A stretch of DNA of 64,000 nt from Actinoallomurus bryophytorum (GCF_006716425.1 NZ_VFOZ01000002.1:310001-374000); one strand, 5' to 3'; counted from the first letter of the stretch, positions 1 to 9,323 are shown. Translations and numbers: made by a program. The notes: generated from the sequence alone by a model not told the origin.

Positions 1-2
1 TC

Positions 3-734
3 GGCCGCTTCAGCGGGCGTCTCGGGTACGCCGAGTCCGGATCGGGCGCGGTGTCGCTGATCGCCGCGCTGCTGTACCCCGGCAGCGGCAGCCCGATCGG
101 CAACTTCGAGCGCGGGTACGACGCGCTCACCGGCCTGCCCGCCGCGGGCTTCCCCCATCAGCGGCACGGCCTGGACTTCCTCGGCGGGCCGCTGATCACC
201 GACGTCACCGGCGACGGGAAGGCCGAGATCGTCGACGGCGGCGACACCTCGACGGTGCACGCCTTCACCTCGTCCGGGCAGGCGGCGGGCTTCCCGAAGT
301 TCACCGGCGGCTGGACGCTGTTCGCACCGTCGGCGGGCGACCTGGACGGCGACGGCCGTACGGACCTGGTCACCACGACCCGCGAGGGCTATCTGTTCGC
401 CTGGAAGACCGACGGGAAGCCGGACGCCGAGTCGTGGGCCTACCACCACGACGAGTGGCGCACCGGCCGGTACGGCACCGACACGCGGCCGCCGGGGATC
501 CTCCGGGACGTCCAGCGCTCCGGCGCGGCGGTCACCTTCACCGCGCCGGGCGACGACTGGTACGCGGGCCGCGCGACGTCGTACCGCGTCACCGCCGACG
601 GGACGACCACGACGGTCCCCGCGACCGTGGACGCGGGCGGGAGGCAGACCGTCACGGTCCCGGCCGGCGCGCAGAAGATCACCGTCCAGGCGGTGGACGA
701 CGCGGGCAACCTGGGCCCCCAGGCGGCCCTCTAG
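3..734 (+). CDS. C-terminal part of a secreted FG-GAP/VCBS-repeat protein (5' end outside window)
   Basis: The reading frame is already open at base 3 and runs to TAG at 732-734, so only the last ~243 residues are present. Two Asp-rich calcium-binding style repeats are visible (DVTGDGKAEIV and DLDGDGRTDLV), typical of FG-GAP/VCBS beta-propeller blades. They are followed by an Fn3-like stretch ending in VQAVDDAGNLGPQ. Such proteins are normally exported and sometimes carry a protease or hydrolase domain at the N-terminus, which cannot be seen here. No catalytic motif is present in the visible part. The family call is good; the function is unknown. Confidence 0.8.
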   Translation, partial: GRFSGRLGYAESGSGAVSLIAALLYPGSGSPIGNFERGYDALTGLPAAGFPHQRHGLDFLGGPLITDVTGDGKAEIVDGGDTSTVHAFTSSGQAAGFPKFTGGWTLFAPSAGDLDGDGRTDLVTTTREGYLFAWKTDGKPDAESWAYHHDEWRTGRYGTDTRPPGILRDVQRSGAAVTFTAPGDDWYAGRATSYRVTADGTTTTVPATVDAGGRQTVTVPAGAQKITVQAVDDAGNLGPQAAL

Positions 735-865
735 CGCGCGCCGCCGCTCTCGCCGGCTCGCCCATGTCCGGCCGATGACGGGAGTCCGGTGACGGCCTGT
801 ATCCGCCCTCACCGGCGGACGCGGCGGTGTTCCCGGTGGAGGCTGTGGAACGTACCGTTGGAGTC

Positions 866-1519
866 ATGAAGGTGCTCACGGTCAACGTCGGCAGGCCACG
901 GCCCAACCCGTGGAAGGGCCTGAAAGTGACGGGCATCGACAAGCGACCCGTCGACGGACCGGTCGCCGTCGCCGCCCCCGGCCCCAAGGGCACCGGCGCG
1001 GTCGGTCTCGCCGGTGACCGGGTCTATGACGTCAAGAACCACGGCGGCTCCGACCAGGCGGTCTACGCCTACGCCCGCGAGGATCTCGACGGGTGGGAGG
1101 CCGAGCTGGGCCGGCCGCTCGAGAACGGCGTCTTCGGGGAGAACCTCACGACCCTGGACCTGGACGTCAGCGGCGCCCTGATCGGCGAGCGCTGGCGGGT
1201 CGGGCCCGACGTCGTGCTGGAGGTGTCGTGCCCGCGGATCCCGTGCGGGACCTTCCAGGGCTGGCTGGAGCGTGACGGCTGGATCAAGCAGTTCACCAGG
1301 GCAGCGGTGCCGGGCGCCTATCTGCGTGTGATCGAACCCGGCGACATCCGGGCCGCCGACCCGGTCGAGATCGTGCACCGGCCCGCCCACGACGTGACCG
1401 TCGCCCTGACCTTCCGCGCGATGACGCGCGAACCCGGGCTCCTGCCCCGGTTGCTGGTCGCCGACGCACTGCCGCTGGACATCCGGGAACTCATACGCCG
1501 GCGCACCGCCCAGGTCTGA
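866..1519 (+). CDS. MOSC domain protein (YiiM-like)
   Basis: A 217-residue protein with the MOSC fold (molybdenum cofactor sulfurase C-terminal domain). Seen in sequence: the GDR...HGG.DQAVYAY block at residues 50-70, GENLT at 91-95, and the conserved cysteine region SCPRIPC at 121-127. YiiM-type MOSC proteins use Moco to reduce N-hydroxylated compounds such as 6-N-hydroxylaminopurine; the exact substrate here is unknown. I chose the ATG at 866 because the residues upstream of it in the same frame look non-coding and homologues start near MKVLTVNVG. The gene is monocistronic and converges with the arsC-like gene. Confidence 0.88.
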   Translation: MKVLTVNVGRPRPNPWKGLKVTGIDKRPVDGPVAVAAPGPKGTGAVGLAGDRVYDVKNHGGSDQAVYAYAREDLDGWEAELGRPLENGVFGENLTTLDLDVSGALIGERWRVGPDVVLEVSCPRIPCGTFQGWLERDGWIKQFTRAAVPGAYLRVIEPGDIRAADPVEIVHRPAHDVTVALTFRAMTREPGLLPRLLVADALPLDIRELIRRRTAQV

Positions 1520-1524
1520 GACCG

Positions 1525-1544
1525 CCACCCTCAGGTCAGGGTGG
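1525..1544. terminator. Inverted repeat between convergent genes, candidate bidirectional terminator
   Basis: CCACCCT at 1525-1531 pairs perfectly with AGGGTGG at 1538-1544 across a 6-base loop. It sits 5 bases after the MOSC stop codon and overlaps the last codons of the convergent arsC-like gene. There is no U-tract, which is usual in high-GC actinomycetes. Confidence 0.4.
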
Positions 1545-1887
1545 AGCGGACGGCCTCGTCGGTACGGGCGACCACGGCCGAGCCGTCGTCGGCGGTGATG
1601 ATCGGGCGCTGGATCAGGATCGGGTGGCCGGCCAGCGCGCGGAGCCAGCGGTCGCGGTCCTCCGGGGTGCGTGGCCAGCCGGACACGCCCAGCTCCTTGG
1701 CGACCTTCTCCCCGGTCCGCGTGATGTCCCAGGGTTCGAGGCCGAGACGGCCCAGCACCTCGCGCAGCTCTACCTCGGACGGCGGGTCGTCGAGATAGCG
1801 GCGTACGGTGTAGTCCGCGTTCTCGGCGTCCAGGATCGAGAGCGCCGAGCGGCACTTCGCGCAGCGCGGGTTGAGCCAGATTTCCAT
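1531..1887 (-). CDS. Arsenate reductase/Spx (ArsC) family protein
   Basis: A 118-residue thioredoxin-fold protein of the ArsC family. It begins MEIWLNPRCAKC, giving a CXXC pair at Cys9/Cys12. The later RTGE and LIQRPI segments hold the conserved arginines of ArsC-like proteins. The start ATG is at 1887, 7 bases after the stop codon of the MFS gene, so it is probably the last gene of the pptH-pptT-lprG-p55 run. Real arsenate reduction is unproven: no ars regulator or arsenite pump is nearby, and many members of this family act as generic thiol oxidoreductases. Confidence 0.85.
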   Translation of the reverse strand: MEIWLNPRCAKCRSALSILDAENADYTVRRYLDDPPSEVELREVLGRLGLEPWDITRTGEKVAKELGVSGWPRTPEDRDRWLRALAGHPILIQRPIITADDGSAVVARTDEAVRSTLT

Positions 1888-1894
1888 GGGTTCC

Positions 1895-3463
1895 TCACTC
1901 CCGCGATGTGCCGGCGACGGCGTCCGGCTCGGCCGGGGCGGCGGCGACGGCACCCGGTGCCGCGCGGCGGCCGATGGCGATGGCGAGCAGGGCGGCGGCG
2001 CAGCACAGGGCCGCGGTCGCCCAGAAGATGTCGGTGTACTCCGTGTGCAGGGCGGACTTCACCGCGGCCAGATAGGCGGCGAGGCGGCGGGCGAACTCCG
2101 TACGGCTCACCCCGATCGGCAGCGGCGTGGCCAGGTGCGCGGTGAGGGACTGGAACTTGTGGAAGCCCCACGCGCCCAGGGCCGCGACGCCGATCAGCAT
2201 GCCCATCATGCGCGCCACGACGACCGCGGCCGACGCGATGCCGTGCTGTGCCGCGGGAACCGAGCGCAGCGCCACCGCCGACAGCGGCGCGATGACCAGG
2301 CCCAGGCCGAGCCCGGCGACGACGAGGTCCGCGCCCACCCGGGAGACGGTGAACACCCCGAGGTCATACCCCGCCTCCTGGGCTCGCAGCGGCCAGGCGG
2401 CGATCCGCGCGTAGCCGATCGCGGCGAGCAGCATGCCGCCGCAGATCACCCAGCGCTCGCTGACGCGGCGGGCCAGCAGGCCGCCCGCGACCGCCGCGAT
2501 GGCCAGCGGGACCAGGAAGCGTGCGAGCAGGAACGCGCCGCCGGTGGCGTCACGCCCGAAGAGCGTCTGGGCGACGAGCTGGACGTCGACGAGGGTGGTC
2601 ATCAGGGCCGCGCCGGACAGCAGGCTCACCCCGAGTGCCGCGAACAGGCCGCCCCGCCGGGCGCCGCGCAGGTCGAGGAGGCGGGTGCGGGCCCGCGCCT
2701 CCCAGCCGGCGAAGCACGCGATCACGACGAGGCCGGCCGCGATGCACGGAACGCCCCATGACGGCAGCGCGCTGTGGTTCGGGTCCGGGTTGTACAGGCC
2801 CGCGACGAGCAGGCCGAGGCCGGCGGCCAGGAGCACTCCCCCGACGACGTCGATCCGGGTCCGGGCCGCGGGCCGCCCGGACGGCACCGTCCACTGCACC
2901 GCGGCCATCGCGAGCAGGGCCACCGGAATGTTGATCCAGAAGATGCCGCGCCAGCCCGTGAGCGCGGCGATGGCCGCCCCGTACAGCGGGCCCAGCACAC
3001 TGCCCATCTCCTGTACGGCGCCGACGCCGCCGAGAACGGTGGGCCGGCGTTCCTCGTCCCACAGGTCGCCCGCGAGCGCCATCGTGATGGGCAGCAGCGC
3101 GCCGCCGGCGAGTCCCTGCAGCGCGCGGCCCGCGACCAGCGTCGGCATCGAACCGGCCAGCGCGGTGACCACCGACCCCGCGGCGAACCCGGCCAGGCAG
3201 ACCTGGAGCATGACGCGACGCCCGAACCGGTCCGACAGCAGGCCGAGCAGCGGCATCCCGGCGACGTACCCGAGCAGGAACGCCGTGACCACCAGGCTGG
3301 CGCGCTCGATGTGGTTCACCGGCACACCGAGGTCGCCGACCATGGTCACGAGCACGGTGACGACGACGTACGCGTCGATGGCGGCGAGCAGCACCACGAT
3401 GCCGCCGACGCCGATGGCGACGCGTCGCGCGCCCGCCCTGGGAGAGGCCGCCGGGAGCGTCAC
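1895..3463 (-). CDS. MFS transporter, 14-TM DHA2 type, P55-like
   Basis: A 522-residue major facilitator with the loop motif [10 protein letters not shown] after TM2, a motif-C-like GSVLGP segment, and hydrophobic segments spread over the whole length, consistent with 14 TM helices (DHA2 family). Its start codon overlaps the stop of the LprG-like lipoprotein gene by 4 bases (ATGA). The same pairing, lipoprotein then MFS pump, is the lprG-p55 (Rv1411c-Rv1410c) operon of mycobacteria, where the pair moves triacylglycerol/lipoglycan to the outer envelope. By context the same role is inferred here. A plain drug exporter is the alternative. Confidence 0.85.
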   Translation of the reverse strand: MTLPAASPRAGARRVAIGVGGIVVLLAAIDAYVVVTVLVTMVGDLGVPVNHIERASLVVTAFLLGYVAGMPLLGLLSDRFGRRVMLQVCLAGFAAGSVVTALAGSMPTLVAGRALQGLAGGALLPITMALAGDLWDEERRPTVLGGVGAVQEMGSVLGPLYGAAIAALTGWRGIFWINIPVALLAMAAVQWTVPSGRPAARTRIDVVGGVLLAAGLGLLVAGLYNPDPNHSALPSWGVPCIAAGLVVIACFAGWEARARTRLLDLRGARRGGLFAALGVSLLSGAALMTTLVDVQLVAQTLFGRDATGGAFLLARFLVPLAIAAVAGGLLARRVSERWVICGGMLLAAIGYARIAAWPLRAQEAGYDLGVFTVSRVGADLVVAGLGLGLVIAPLSAVALRSVPAAQHGIASAAVVVARMMGMLIGVAALGAWGFHKFQSLTAHLATPLPIGVSRTEFARRLAAYLAAVKSALHTEYTDIFWATAALCCAAALLAIAIGRRAAPGAVAAAPAEPDAVAGTSRE

Positions 3464-4167
3464 TTGGCCGGGGCGACGATCGAGAACGGCTTGCCGAAGT
3501 CGGCGAACGCGATGGTCACCTTTCCGGGCTTGCCGCCGCTCTTGGAGGCGACCTCGACCTCGGCCTTCAGCACGTGCTTGTCGGCGGTGGAGACCCAGAT
3601 GTCGGCGGGGGCGTCGGAGGTCATGCCGGGCACCAGCCGGCCGAGGGCCGCCTGGGCGAGCGTCGCGTGGACGCGGTAGCAGTCCTGGCCGGCGACCTTC
3701 TCCTTGCCGCGCGTGACGGGGTCCTTGGCGGTGACGAGGAGCTGCACCAGCCCGCGGTCGGGGTCGAGCACCGCAGACGGGTCATAGATCCCGGCCACCT
3801 GGGCCAGGGTCTCCTTCTGCCAGCCACCGGTGAGCCCCTTGAAGTACACGGCCTTGCCGAGCACGACGAAGTCCAGCTGGATCGGCAGGCCGAGCTCGGT
3901 CACCTGTACCGAGCCCTGGGAGTTGCCGTTCTTCAGCAGCTTCGCGTCCACGCTCTTGACGTTGACCTTCGGGTCTCCGCTGGTGCGGAGTGTGAAGCTG
4001 AGGCTCGCGGTGTTCCGCAGGACGTTCGCCGCCTCCTGGAGGACCTGTCCTCCGGGCGGGTTCTTGTCCGAGCCACCGCCACCGCCGCCGCCTCCGCATC
4101 CGGCGGTGAGGGCGAACGCGAGCACGATCGGGAGCAGGCGGGCGAGCCTCGCCCGGGATGACGACAT
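3460..4167 (-). CDS. lprG: LppX/LprAFG-family lipoprotein, LprG-like
   Basis: A 235-residue lipoprotein. Basic N-terminus ([11 protein letters not shown]), hydrophobic core, and lipobox LTAGC with the lipidated Cys at residue 24, followed by a glycine-rich linker. The body has the pattern of the LppX_LprAFG family ([20 protein letters not shown] early, then [16 protein letters not shown] late), a half-barrel that binds lipids in a hydrophobic pocket. It is translationally coupled (ATGA) to the downstream P55-like MFS gene. The upstream neighbour pptT ends only 15 bases before the ATG, so all of these may be one transcript. Confidence 0.85.
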   Translation of the reverse strand: MSSSRARLARLLPIVLAFALTAGCGGGGGGGGSDKNPPGGQVLQEAANVLRNTASLSFTLRTSGDPKVNVKSVDAKLLKNGNSQGSVQVTELGLPIQLDFVVLGKAVYFKGLTGGWQKETLAQVAGIYDPSAVLDPDRGLVQLLVTAKDPVTRGKEKVAGQDCYRVHATLAQAALGRLVPGMTSDAPADIWVSTADKHVLKAEVEVASKSGGKPGKVTIAFADFGKPFSIVAPAK

Positions 4168-4182
4168 ACCGAGAAGATAGCG

Positions 4183-4887
4183 TTACGTACGGCTCGGATC
4201 AGAAGATCCGCTCAGCCGCCGCACGGCGGGATCGGCCAGAACGGTGATGGCCGTCACCACGAGGCCGTGACGTACGACCCAGCGGCCGGTGAACCCCGTC
4301 AGCCGGCGGCCGTCGACGACCGGTCCGGGCACGCACAGGCGCGCGTCGAACGTGCCCGCGTCCGGATCCGGCGTGACGACGGCCTCCTCGAAGTCCAGCC
4401 ACCGCCGCGTCAGCGGGAACCACGCCTTGTAGACCGACTCCTTGGCGCTGAACAGCAACCGGTCCCAGCAGACGCCGGAAGGGTCCGGCGGAGCGCCGTT
4501 CAGCCAGTCGATCTCGGCGGGGGTCGCGACCGCCTCGAGCACGCCGTCCGGGAGCGGGCCGTTGGGCTCGGCGTCGAGCCCGACCGTACGGACCTTCCGC
4601 TCCAGGGCGACCGCGGACGCGCGGTATCCGTCGCAGTGGGTGATCGTGCCGACGATGCCGGACGGCCAGCCCGGGGCACCGCGTTCGCCGGGCACGATGG
4701 GCACCGGCGGCAGCCCGAGGGCGGCCAGCGCCCGGCGCGCGCAGCCCCTGGCCGTGGTGAACTCCCGGCGCCGTTTGTCCACCGAGCGCGCCACGACGGC
4801 CTCCTCCTCGGGGAAGAGGACCACCTCGGCACGGTCGTCGAACGCCTCCGCCGACGCGACCTCCGGCGGAAGGATCTCCTCGATCAT
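4183..4887 (-). CDS. pptT: 4'-phosphopantetheinyl transferase, PptT type
   Basis: 234 residues, close in length and sequence to mycobacterial PptT (Rv2794c). Motifs seen: KRRREFTTARGCARRAL (CoA-binding region, 38-54), GTITHC (80-85), GLDAEPNG with the Mg-binding Asp105/Glu107, and FSAKESVYKAWFPLT with Glu150 and Lys154. It transfers the 4'-phosphopantetheine of CoA to acyl and peptidyl carrier proteins of PKS, NRPS and fatty-acid systems. The ATG at 4887 overlaps the pptH stop by one base (TGATG), indicating translational coupling, and agrees with the family N-terminus. Confidence 0.93.
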   Translation of the reverse strand: MIEEILPPEVASAEAFDDRAEVVLFPEEEAVVARSVDKRRREFTTARGCARRALAALGLPPVPIVPGERGAPGWPSGIVGTITHCDGYRASAVALERKVRTVGLDAEPNGPLPDGVLEAVATPAEIDWLNGAPPDPSGVCWDRLLFSAKESVYKAWFPLTRRWLDFEEAVVTPDPDAGTFDARLCVPGPVVDGRRLTGFTGRWVVRHGLVVTAITVLADPAVRRLSGSSDPSRT

Positions 4888-5735
4888 CACGCCTCCGGCA
4901 CGGGCAGGATCTGCCGGAGCCGCCCAGGGACGCCGCCGCGCGGCTCCCACTCTCGCGGGTAGCCGAGCGAGACCTCCTCGAAGCGTACGCCGTCGTACCA
5001 GGTGGTCCGCGGGATGTGCAGGTGCCCGTAGACGGCGGCGACCGCGTTGAAGCGCCGGTGCCAGTCGGCCGTCCGCTCGGTGCCGCACCACAGCGCGAAC
5101 TCCGGATAGCGCAGGATCATCGTCGGGTCGCGGACGAGCGGGAAGTGGCTCACCAGGATCGTCGGCAGCGTCTCGTCCCGTGCGGCGAGGAGACGTTCGG
5201 TCTCGTCAAGGCGTACCCCGCACCACGCGTCACGGGTCGGGTGCGGGTCCGGGTGCAGCTGGAACTCATCCGTGCACACGACCCCGGCGTCGTAGGCGCG
5301 CTTGAGCGCCTCTTCCTTCGTCCGGGTGCCGGGCGGGCGGAACGTGTAGTCGTACAGCACGAACAGCGGCGCGATGGTGACCGGGCCGCCGGGGCCGCGC
5401 CAGACGGGGTACGGGTCCTCGGGAGTGACGACGCCCATGCCGCGGCACATCTCCACGAGGCGGCGGTAGCGGTGTTCGCCCTTCAGCTGTACGGGATCCG
5501 CCTGCGGGGTCCACAGCTCGTGGTTGCCCGGTGTCCAGATCACCTTGGCGAAACGCTCGCTCAGAAGGCGCAGGGCCCACTCGACGTCGCCGATGATCTC
5601 GCCCACGTCACCGGCGACGATCAGCCAGTCCTCGCCGGAGGTCGGGCGCAGCCCCGAGACGATCTTGCGGTTGGCGTCGTAGGCCACGTGCAGGTCGCTG
5701 ATGGCCAGCAGCCGGGGTCCCGTGGTGTCGCTCAA
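4887..5735 (-). CDS. pptH: Metallophosphoesterase, probable phosphopantetheinyl hydrolase PptH
   Basis: Calcineurin-type phosphoesterase with the whole motif set: SDLH (Asp14, His16), AGDVGE, GNHE, SHFPL and GHLH. In Mycobacterium tuberculosis the gene immediately upstream of pptT (Rv2795c, PptH) is such an enzyme and removes 4'-phosphopantetheine from carrier proteins, opposing PptT. Order and coupling are the same here. The start is uncertain: the frame has no ATG near the conserved N-terminus, and I chose the TTG at 5735 (SDTTGPRLLAISDLH). The GTG at 5744 is an alternative. The frame stays open further upstream to 5861 but those residues look non-coding. Confidence 0.85.
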   Translation of the reverse strand: MSDTTGPRLLAISDLHVAYDANRKIVSGLRPTSGEDWLIVAGDVGEIIGDVEWALRLLSERFAKVIWTPGNHELWTPQADPVQLKGEHRYRRLVEMCRGMGVVTPEDPYPVWRGPGGPVTIAPLFVLYDYTFRPPGTRTKEEALKRAYDAGVVCTDEFQLHPDPHPTRDAWCGVRLDETERLLAARDETLPTILVSHFPLVRDPTMILRYPEFALWCGTERTADWHRRFNAVAAVYGHLHIPRTTWYDGVRFEEVSLGYPREWEPRGGVPGRLRQILPVPEA

Positions 5736-6048
5736 CGGACGCACCCCGGGGTGCGCGGAGTGCCTCCCGCCTCCTCGCCGATTCGTCTCACCGTGCTCCT
5801 CCTGTCGGCCACCGGCATCATCCGCACCATATGTCGGTGATCCACGGCACTGCACCCGCACCTGCCCGGGGCGCGGACGGCCTCAATCGGCCAGGCCGGC
5901 GCGGCATGACCTCCTCGTCGCAGGTCAGAGGCGGTATTTTCGACTGTGTGGCGACTCTGGCCGAGGGCTCGGTACGCGGACGCGCGGTCCCGCCGATGAC
6001 CGCGGGGCGGGAAGGCCCGGCCCTCCGGCGCGTACGGGCGGGGTTCCC
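5736..6048. other. Intergenic region, divergent promoters
   Basis: A 313-base stretch separating the leftward pptH run from the rightward GMC operon. It should contain both promoters. I see no RNA gene, strong inverted repeat or convincing -10/-35 pair. Confidence 0.4.
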
Positions 6049-7644
6049 GTGAGCGCCGGTCGCGTGGACGTCTGCGTCGTCGGCGCCGGGCCCGCCGGCG
6101 CCGTGGCGGCCAAGCGCCTGGCCGAGAGCGGCTTCGGCGTGGTGGTCCTCGAACAGGGCCACTGGCCGGACTACTCGCAGGCGCGGGCGGCCGAACCCGA
6201 CTTCGAGATCGACAGCGGGCCCGAGTGGGGCTGGAATCCCAACGTACGCGGGCGGGAGCAGGACTACCCGGTCGAGTGCTCCGAGTCCGACATCGACGTA
6301 CTCGTCTACAACGCGGTTGGCGGCGGCACGATCGTCTACGCCGCGCAGTGGCACCGCAGCCTCCCGTCCGACTTCCGTGTCCGCACTCTCGACGGTGTCG
6401 CCGACGACTGGCCGCTGACCTATGAGGACCTGCGCCCGTTCTACGAGCGGGTCGAGACCGACTTCGGCGTGAGCGGGCTGGCCGGCGACCCGGCACTCCC
6501 GCCCGGCGCCGGCCCGCCGCTGCCGCCCGTGCCCCTGGGGCGGATGGGCCGTCGCGTCGCCCAGGCGCACAACCGGCTCGGCCGGCACTGGTGGCCGGGG
6601 TCGAACGCGATCGCGACCCGCGAGTACGGAGCGCTGCGGCCGTGCGTGCAGCGCGCGGCCTGCCTCTTCGGCTGCGCGGACGGCGCGAAGTCCAGCGTCG
6701 ACCGCACCCACTGGCCGGAGGCGGTCGGGCGCGGGGTCCGGCTGGAGACCGGAGCGCGGGCCCGTCGCGTCGTCTGCGACCGCGACGGATTGGCCGACGG
6801 TGTCGAATGGGTCGACCGCGCGGGCCGCGAGCACCTGACACGCGCCGACGTGGTCATCCTCTGCGCCAACGGCATCGGAACACCCCGGCTGCTGCTCCTG
6901 TCCGGTGGGCTGGCGAACTCCTCCGGACTGGTCGGCAGGCGGCTCATGCTCCATCCGTTCGGCATCGTCACCGGGCTGTTCGAGGACGATCTCGACAGCG
7001 CGCAGGGAGTCTGGGGGCAGCACCTCTACTCCCTGGAGTTCTATGAGACCGACACCGACCGGGGCTTCGTACGCGGCGGGAAGTGGGGGCTGCAGCCGAC
7101 CGGCGGTCCGCTCAGCGTCACCCGGCCATGGCCGTGGGGCGACCATCCCCTGTGGGGCGCGGGCTTCCACGACGGCGTACGCAGGCGTCTCGGGCACTCC
7201 GCCATGTGGGGGATCGTCACCGAGGACCTGCCCGACGAGTCGAACCGGGTCGTGCTCGACGAGACGCTCACCGACTCCGACGGGCTCCCCGCCCCGAAGA
7301 TCATCTATCGGATCGGCGAGAACTCCCGCCGGCTCATGGACTTCCACCTCGCGCGGGCGGGCGAGTCGCTGGTCGAGGCCGGGGCGTACGAAACGATCAC
7401 GGCGCCACGGATCCGCGCCACGGGCTGGCACCAGCTCGGCACCGTGAAGATGGGTACCGACCCGGCCGACTCGGTGGTGGACCCGTGGGGACGCGCACAC
7501 GACGTGCCGAACCTGTTCGTCTTCGACGGCAGCACCTGGCCGACGTCGTCCGGCACGAACCCGGTGGCCACGATCGCCGCGATGTCGCTGCGCTGCACCG
7601 AGCATCTGATCGCGGGACGGCGTGCGCAGGAGGTGCCCACGTGA
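6049..7644 (+). CDS. GMC-family FAD oxidoreductase (gluconate 2-dehydrogenase large-subunit-like)
   Basis: 531 residues. N-terminal Rossmann FAD motif VVGAGPAGAVAAKRL (10-24). A cysteine pair region CVQRAACLFGC lies mid-protein, as in membrane-linked gluconate/fructose dehydrogenase large subunits. The C-terminal GMC_oxred_C domain has GWHQLGTVKMG (catalytic His) and STWPTSSGTNPV (catalytic Asn). The start is the GTG at 6049 because the FAD motif normally lies within ~15 residues of the N-terminus. The last four bases overlap the start of the small-subunit gene (GTGA), showing translational coupling. It oxidises an alcohol or sugar substrate; which one cannot be told. Confidence 0.88.
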   Translation: MSAGRVDVCVVGAGPAGAVAAKRLAESGFGVVVLEQGHWPDYSQARAAEPDFEIDSGPEWGWNPNVRGREQDYPVECSESDIDVLVYNAVGGGTIVYAAQWHRSLPSDFRVRTLDGVADDWPLTYEDLRPFYERVETDFGVSGLAGDPALPPGAGPPLPPVPLGRMGRRVAQAHNRLGRHWWPGSNAIATREYGALRPCVQRAACLFGCADGAKSSVDRTHWPEAVGRGVRLETGARARRVVCDRDGLADGVEWVDRAGREHLTRADVVILCANGIGTPRLLLLSGGLANSSGLVGRRLMLHPFGIVTGLFEDDLDSAQGVWGQHLYSLEFYETDTDRGFVRGGKWGLQPTGGPLSVTRPWPWGDHPLWGAGFHDGVRRRLGHSAMWGIVTEDLPDESNRVVLDETLTDSDGLPAPKIIYRIGENSRRLMDFHLARAGESLVEAGAYETITAPRIRATGWHQLGTVKMGTDPADSVVDPWGRAHDVPNLFVFDGSTWPTSSGTNPVATIAAMSLRCTEHLIAGRRAQEVPT

Positions 7645-7997
7645 TCATCCTCGGCGACGCCGAACGGCGAAGACTGGACGCGCTGGCCGACCGGCTGATC
7701 CCGGCCGAGGACGGCATGCCCCCCGGAAGCGTCGGCCGGGTCGACGCGGTCCTGCGCGCCCGGCCGGACCTCATCGCTCCCCTGCGCGAGATCCTGCGGC
7801 AGGAAAGGGAGCCGACGCCCGAGCAGACGGCGTTCGTCGGCGAGGTGGTGGCCGGGGCGTACTTCCTCGACGAGCGGGTCAAGGACCTCATCGGCTACCA
7901 CGGGCGCCGTGCCGTGCCGATCCCGCCGGCACCGGACTACGGCGACCTGATCACACCGGTGGTCGAACGCGGTCCCATCTACCGCGCCACGCCCTGA
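7641..7997 (+). CDS. Gluconate 2-dehydrogenase subunit 3-like protein
   Basis: 118 residues resembling the small subunit (subunit 3) of FAD-dependent gluconate 2-dehydrogenases: an N-terminal LDALADRLIPAEDGMPPGS block followed by a helical body and a PDYGDLITP end. The GTG start at 7641 has a perfect AGGAGG at 7628-7633 and overlaps the stop of the GMC gene. No TAT or Sec signal is visible on this subunit, and no cytochrome c subunit follows, so the electron acceptor of the pair is unknown. Confidence 0.8.
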   Translation: MIILGDAERRRLDALADRLIPAEDGMPPGSVGRVDAVLRARPDLIAPLREILRQEREPTPEQTAFVGEVVAGAYFLDERVKDLIGYHGRRAVPIPPAPDYGDLITPVVERGPIYRATP

Positions 7998-8183
7998 CCT
8001 GCGCCGCGGCGTACCGTGCTCACGATCGTGCGGGCCTGCCGGCGCTCCCGGCTGGAGGCGCCGCTCTGATGTGGAGCAGGTGGGCACGCTCGGCCTCGGC
8101 AGGGCCGGTCGGTGAGGAGGGGTGAGAGGGGCGGCGTCGCGCGTGGGCCGGGCCTTGTCCGCCCGTCCTCGGAGCGGCCGCGG

Positions 8184-9308
8184 TCAGTCCGGCTGGACGG
8201 ACACCAGGTGCTCGCGCGCGTGCCCCAGCTCCGGTACGCCGGTCAAGCGCGCGGACATCGTGAGGATGCCGGCGATGTGGGAGTTGACCCGGGCCGAGGA
8301 GACCATCGGGGCGATGCGGGCCAGAGCGGTCATGTGATCCGCGGCCATCAGGGGCTCGGCCGCCGCCAGCGCGGCCTCGACCTGCCACGCCTGGTAGGCC
8401 ACCAGCAGCAGCGGCGAGCACTGGCGGCTGAGCGTGACGGCCTCGGCGATCGAGACGTGCGCGTCGGGGTAGGCACGCATGCCGGCCAGCGCCACGCCGA
8501 CGTTCCCCTTCATGTCGGCTCTCTCGTACGCCGACAGTCCCTCCGCGTCGCCGAGCTCGGCCAGGCGGTCGCGTGCCGCGCGCTCCTGGCCCGGGACGAG
8601 GGCCAGCGAGCGGGCCAGCCGCAGCTTGAGCCAGGCGCGTTGCGGTGGCAGGAGGTCGGGAAGCGTCAGTCCCTGCCGCGCGTGCATGATCCCCCGGTCT
8701 CCGTGCCGCCGGTCGATGCTGATCCGGCTCAGGGCGCTCAAGGCGTTCGCCTGACCGTTGACGTCGCCGGAGCGCCGGGCGAGCTGCAGGGCGAACGACC
8801 CGGCGCGCTGGGCCATGTCGTATCGGCGCGAGTCGTAGAAGATCCGCGCCGTTTCACAGGCCAGATCGGAGGCGGCGGATTGCAGTTTGCGGTCTTTGCC
8901 CGATATTGCCAGGCCGACTTTCTTCAAGTGGCGTAGTGCGGTAGAGGCGACCGGAATGCCGCCTTGTTCATATCTGTCACGCGCCAGGCGCTCCGCGAGC
9001 GCCCGCACATATTCCGCATCTTGGTACGGACCGACTTTTGGGGACGGCACGAAGGCGATCGACCCGACGGCCGCAACGAAATTTCTGCGCTTCACGGGGT
9101 CATCTTCCGTTTTGGGGGTTATGCGAACTTCCCAGCCGACACGGGCGAGAAGTCGCTGCACATTGGCGATGCCGCTGTCCTTCACGCCACGCGAGGTCTG
9201 CGAGACCCAGGACTGCGACACACCCAGCTCAGTGGCGAGATCCATTTGCGACCAACCATGCCGAGCCATGATCGATTTAAGGGCTTCGGGAAGAACATCG
9301 GCGTCCAT
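8184..9308 (-). CDS. XRE-family helix-turn-helix regulator with TPR-like domain
   Basis: 374 residues. An HTH_3 domain lies at about residues 7-45 (WSQMDLATELGVSQSWVSQ), then a KRRNFVAAVG segment, and then a long alpha-helical TPR-like region (ALRHL, AQRAGSFALQLARRSGDVNGQANALSALSRI and similar). This architecture is common in actinomycetes, where such proteins sense small proteins or peptides and often control adjacent small genes. The ATG at 9308 lies 15 bases from a perfect palindrome (9324-9339) that could be its own operator. The 5' part of the gene is less GC-rich than its surroundings. Confidence 0.85.
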   Translation of the reverse strand: MDADVLPEALKSIMARHGWSQMDLATELGVSQSWVSQTSRGVKDSGIANVQRLLARVGWEVRITPKTEDDPVKRRNFVAAVGSIAFVPSPKVGPYQDAEYVRALAERLARDRYEQGGIPVASTALRHLKKVGLAISGKDRKLQSAASDLACETARIFYDSRRYDMAQRAGSFALQLARRSGDVNGQANALSALSRISIDRRHGDRGIMHARQGLTLPDLLPPQRAWLKLRLARSLALVPGQERAARDRLAELGDAEGLSAYERADMKGNVGVALAGMRAYPDAHVSIAEAVTLSRQCSPLLLVAYQAWQVEAALAAAEPLMAADHMTALARIAPMVSSARVNSHIAGILTMSARLTGVPELGHAREHLVSVQPD

Positions 9309-9323
9309 GTCGTCACCGTATGA

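Noticed and set aside
1531-1887. Arsenic-resistance operon
   Set aside because: Only an ArsC-family fold protein is present; no arsR, arsB or acr3 in the window.
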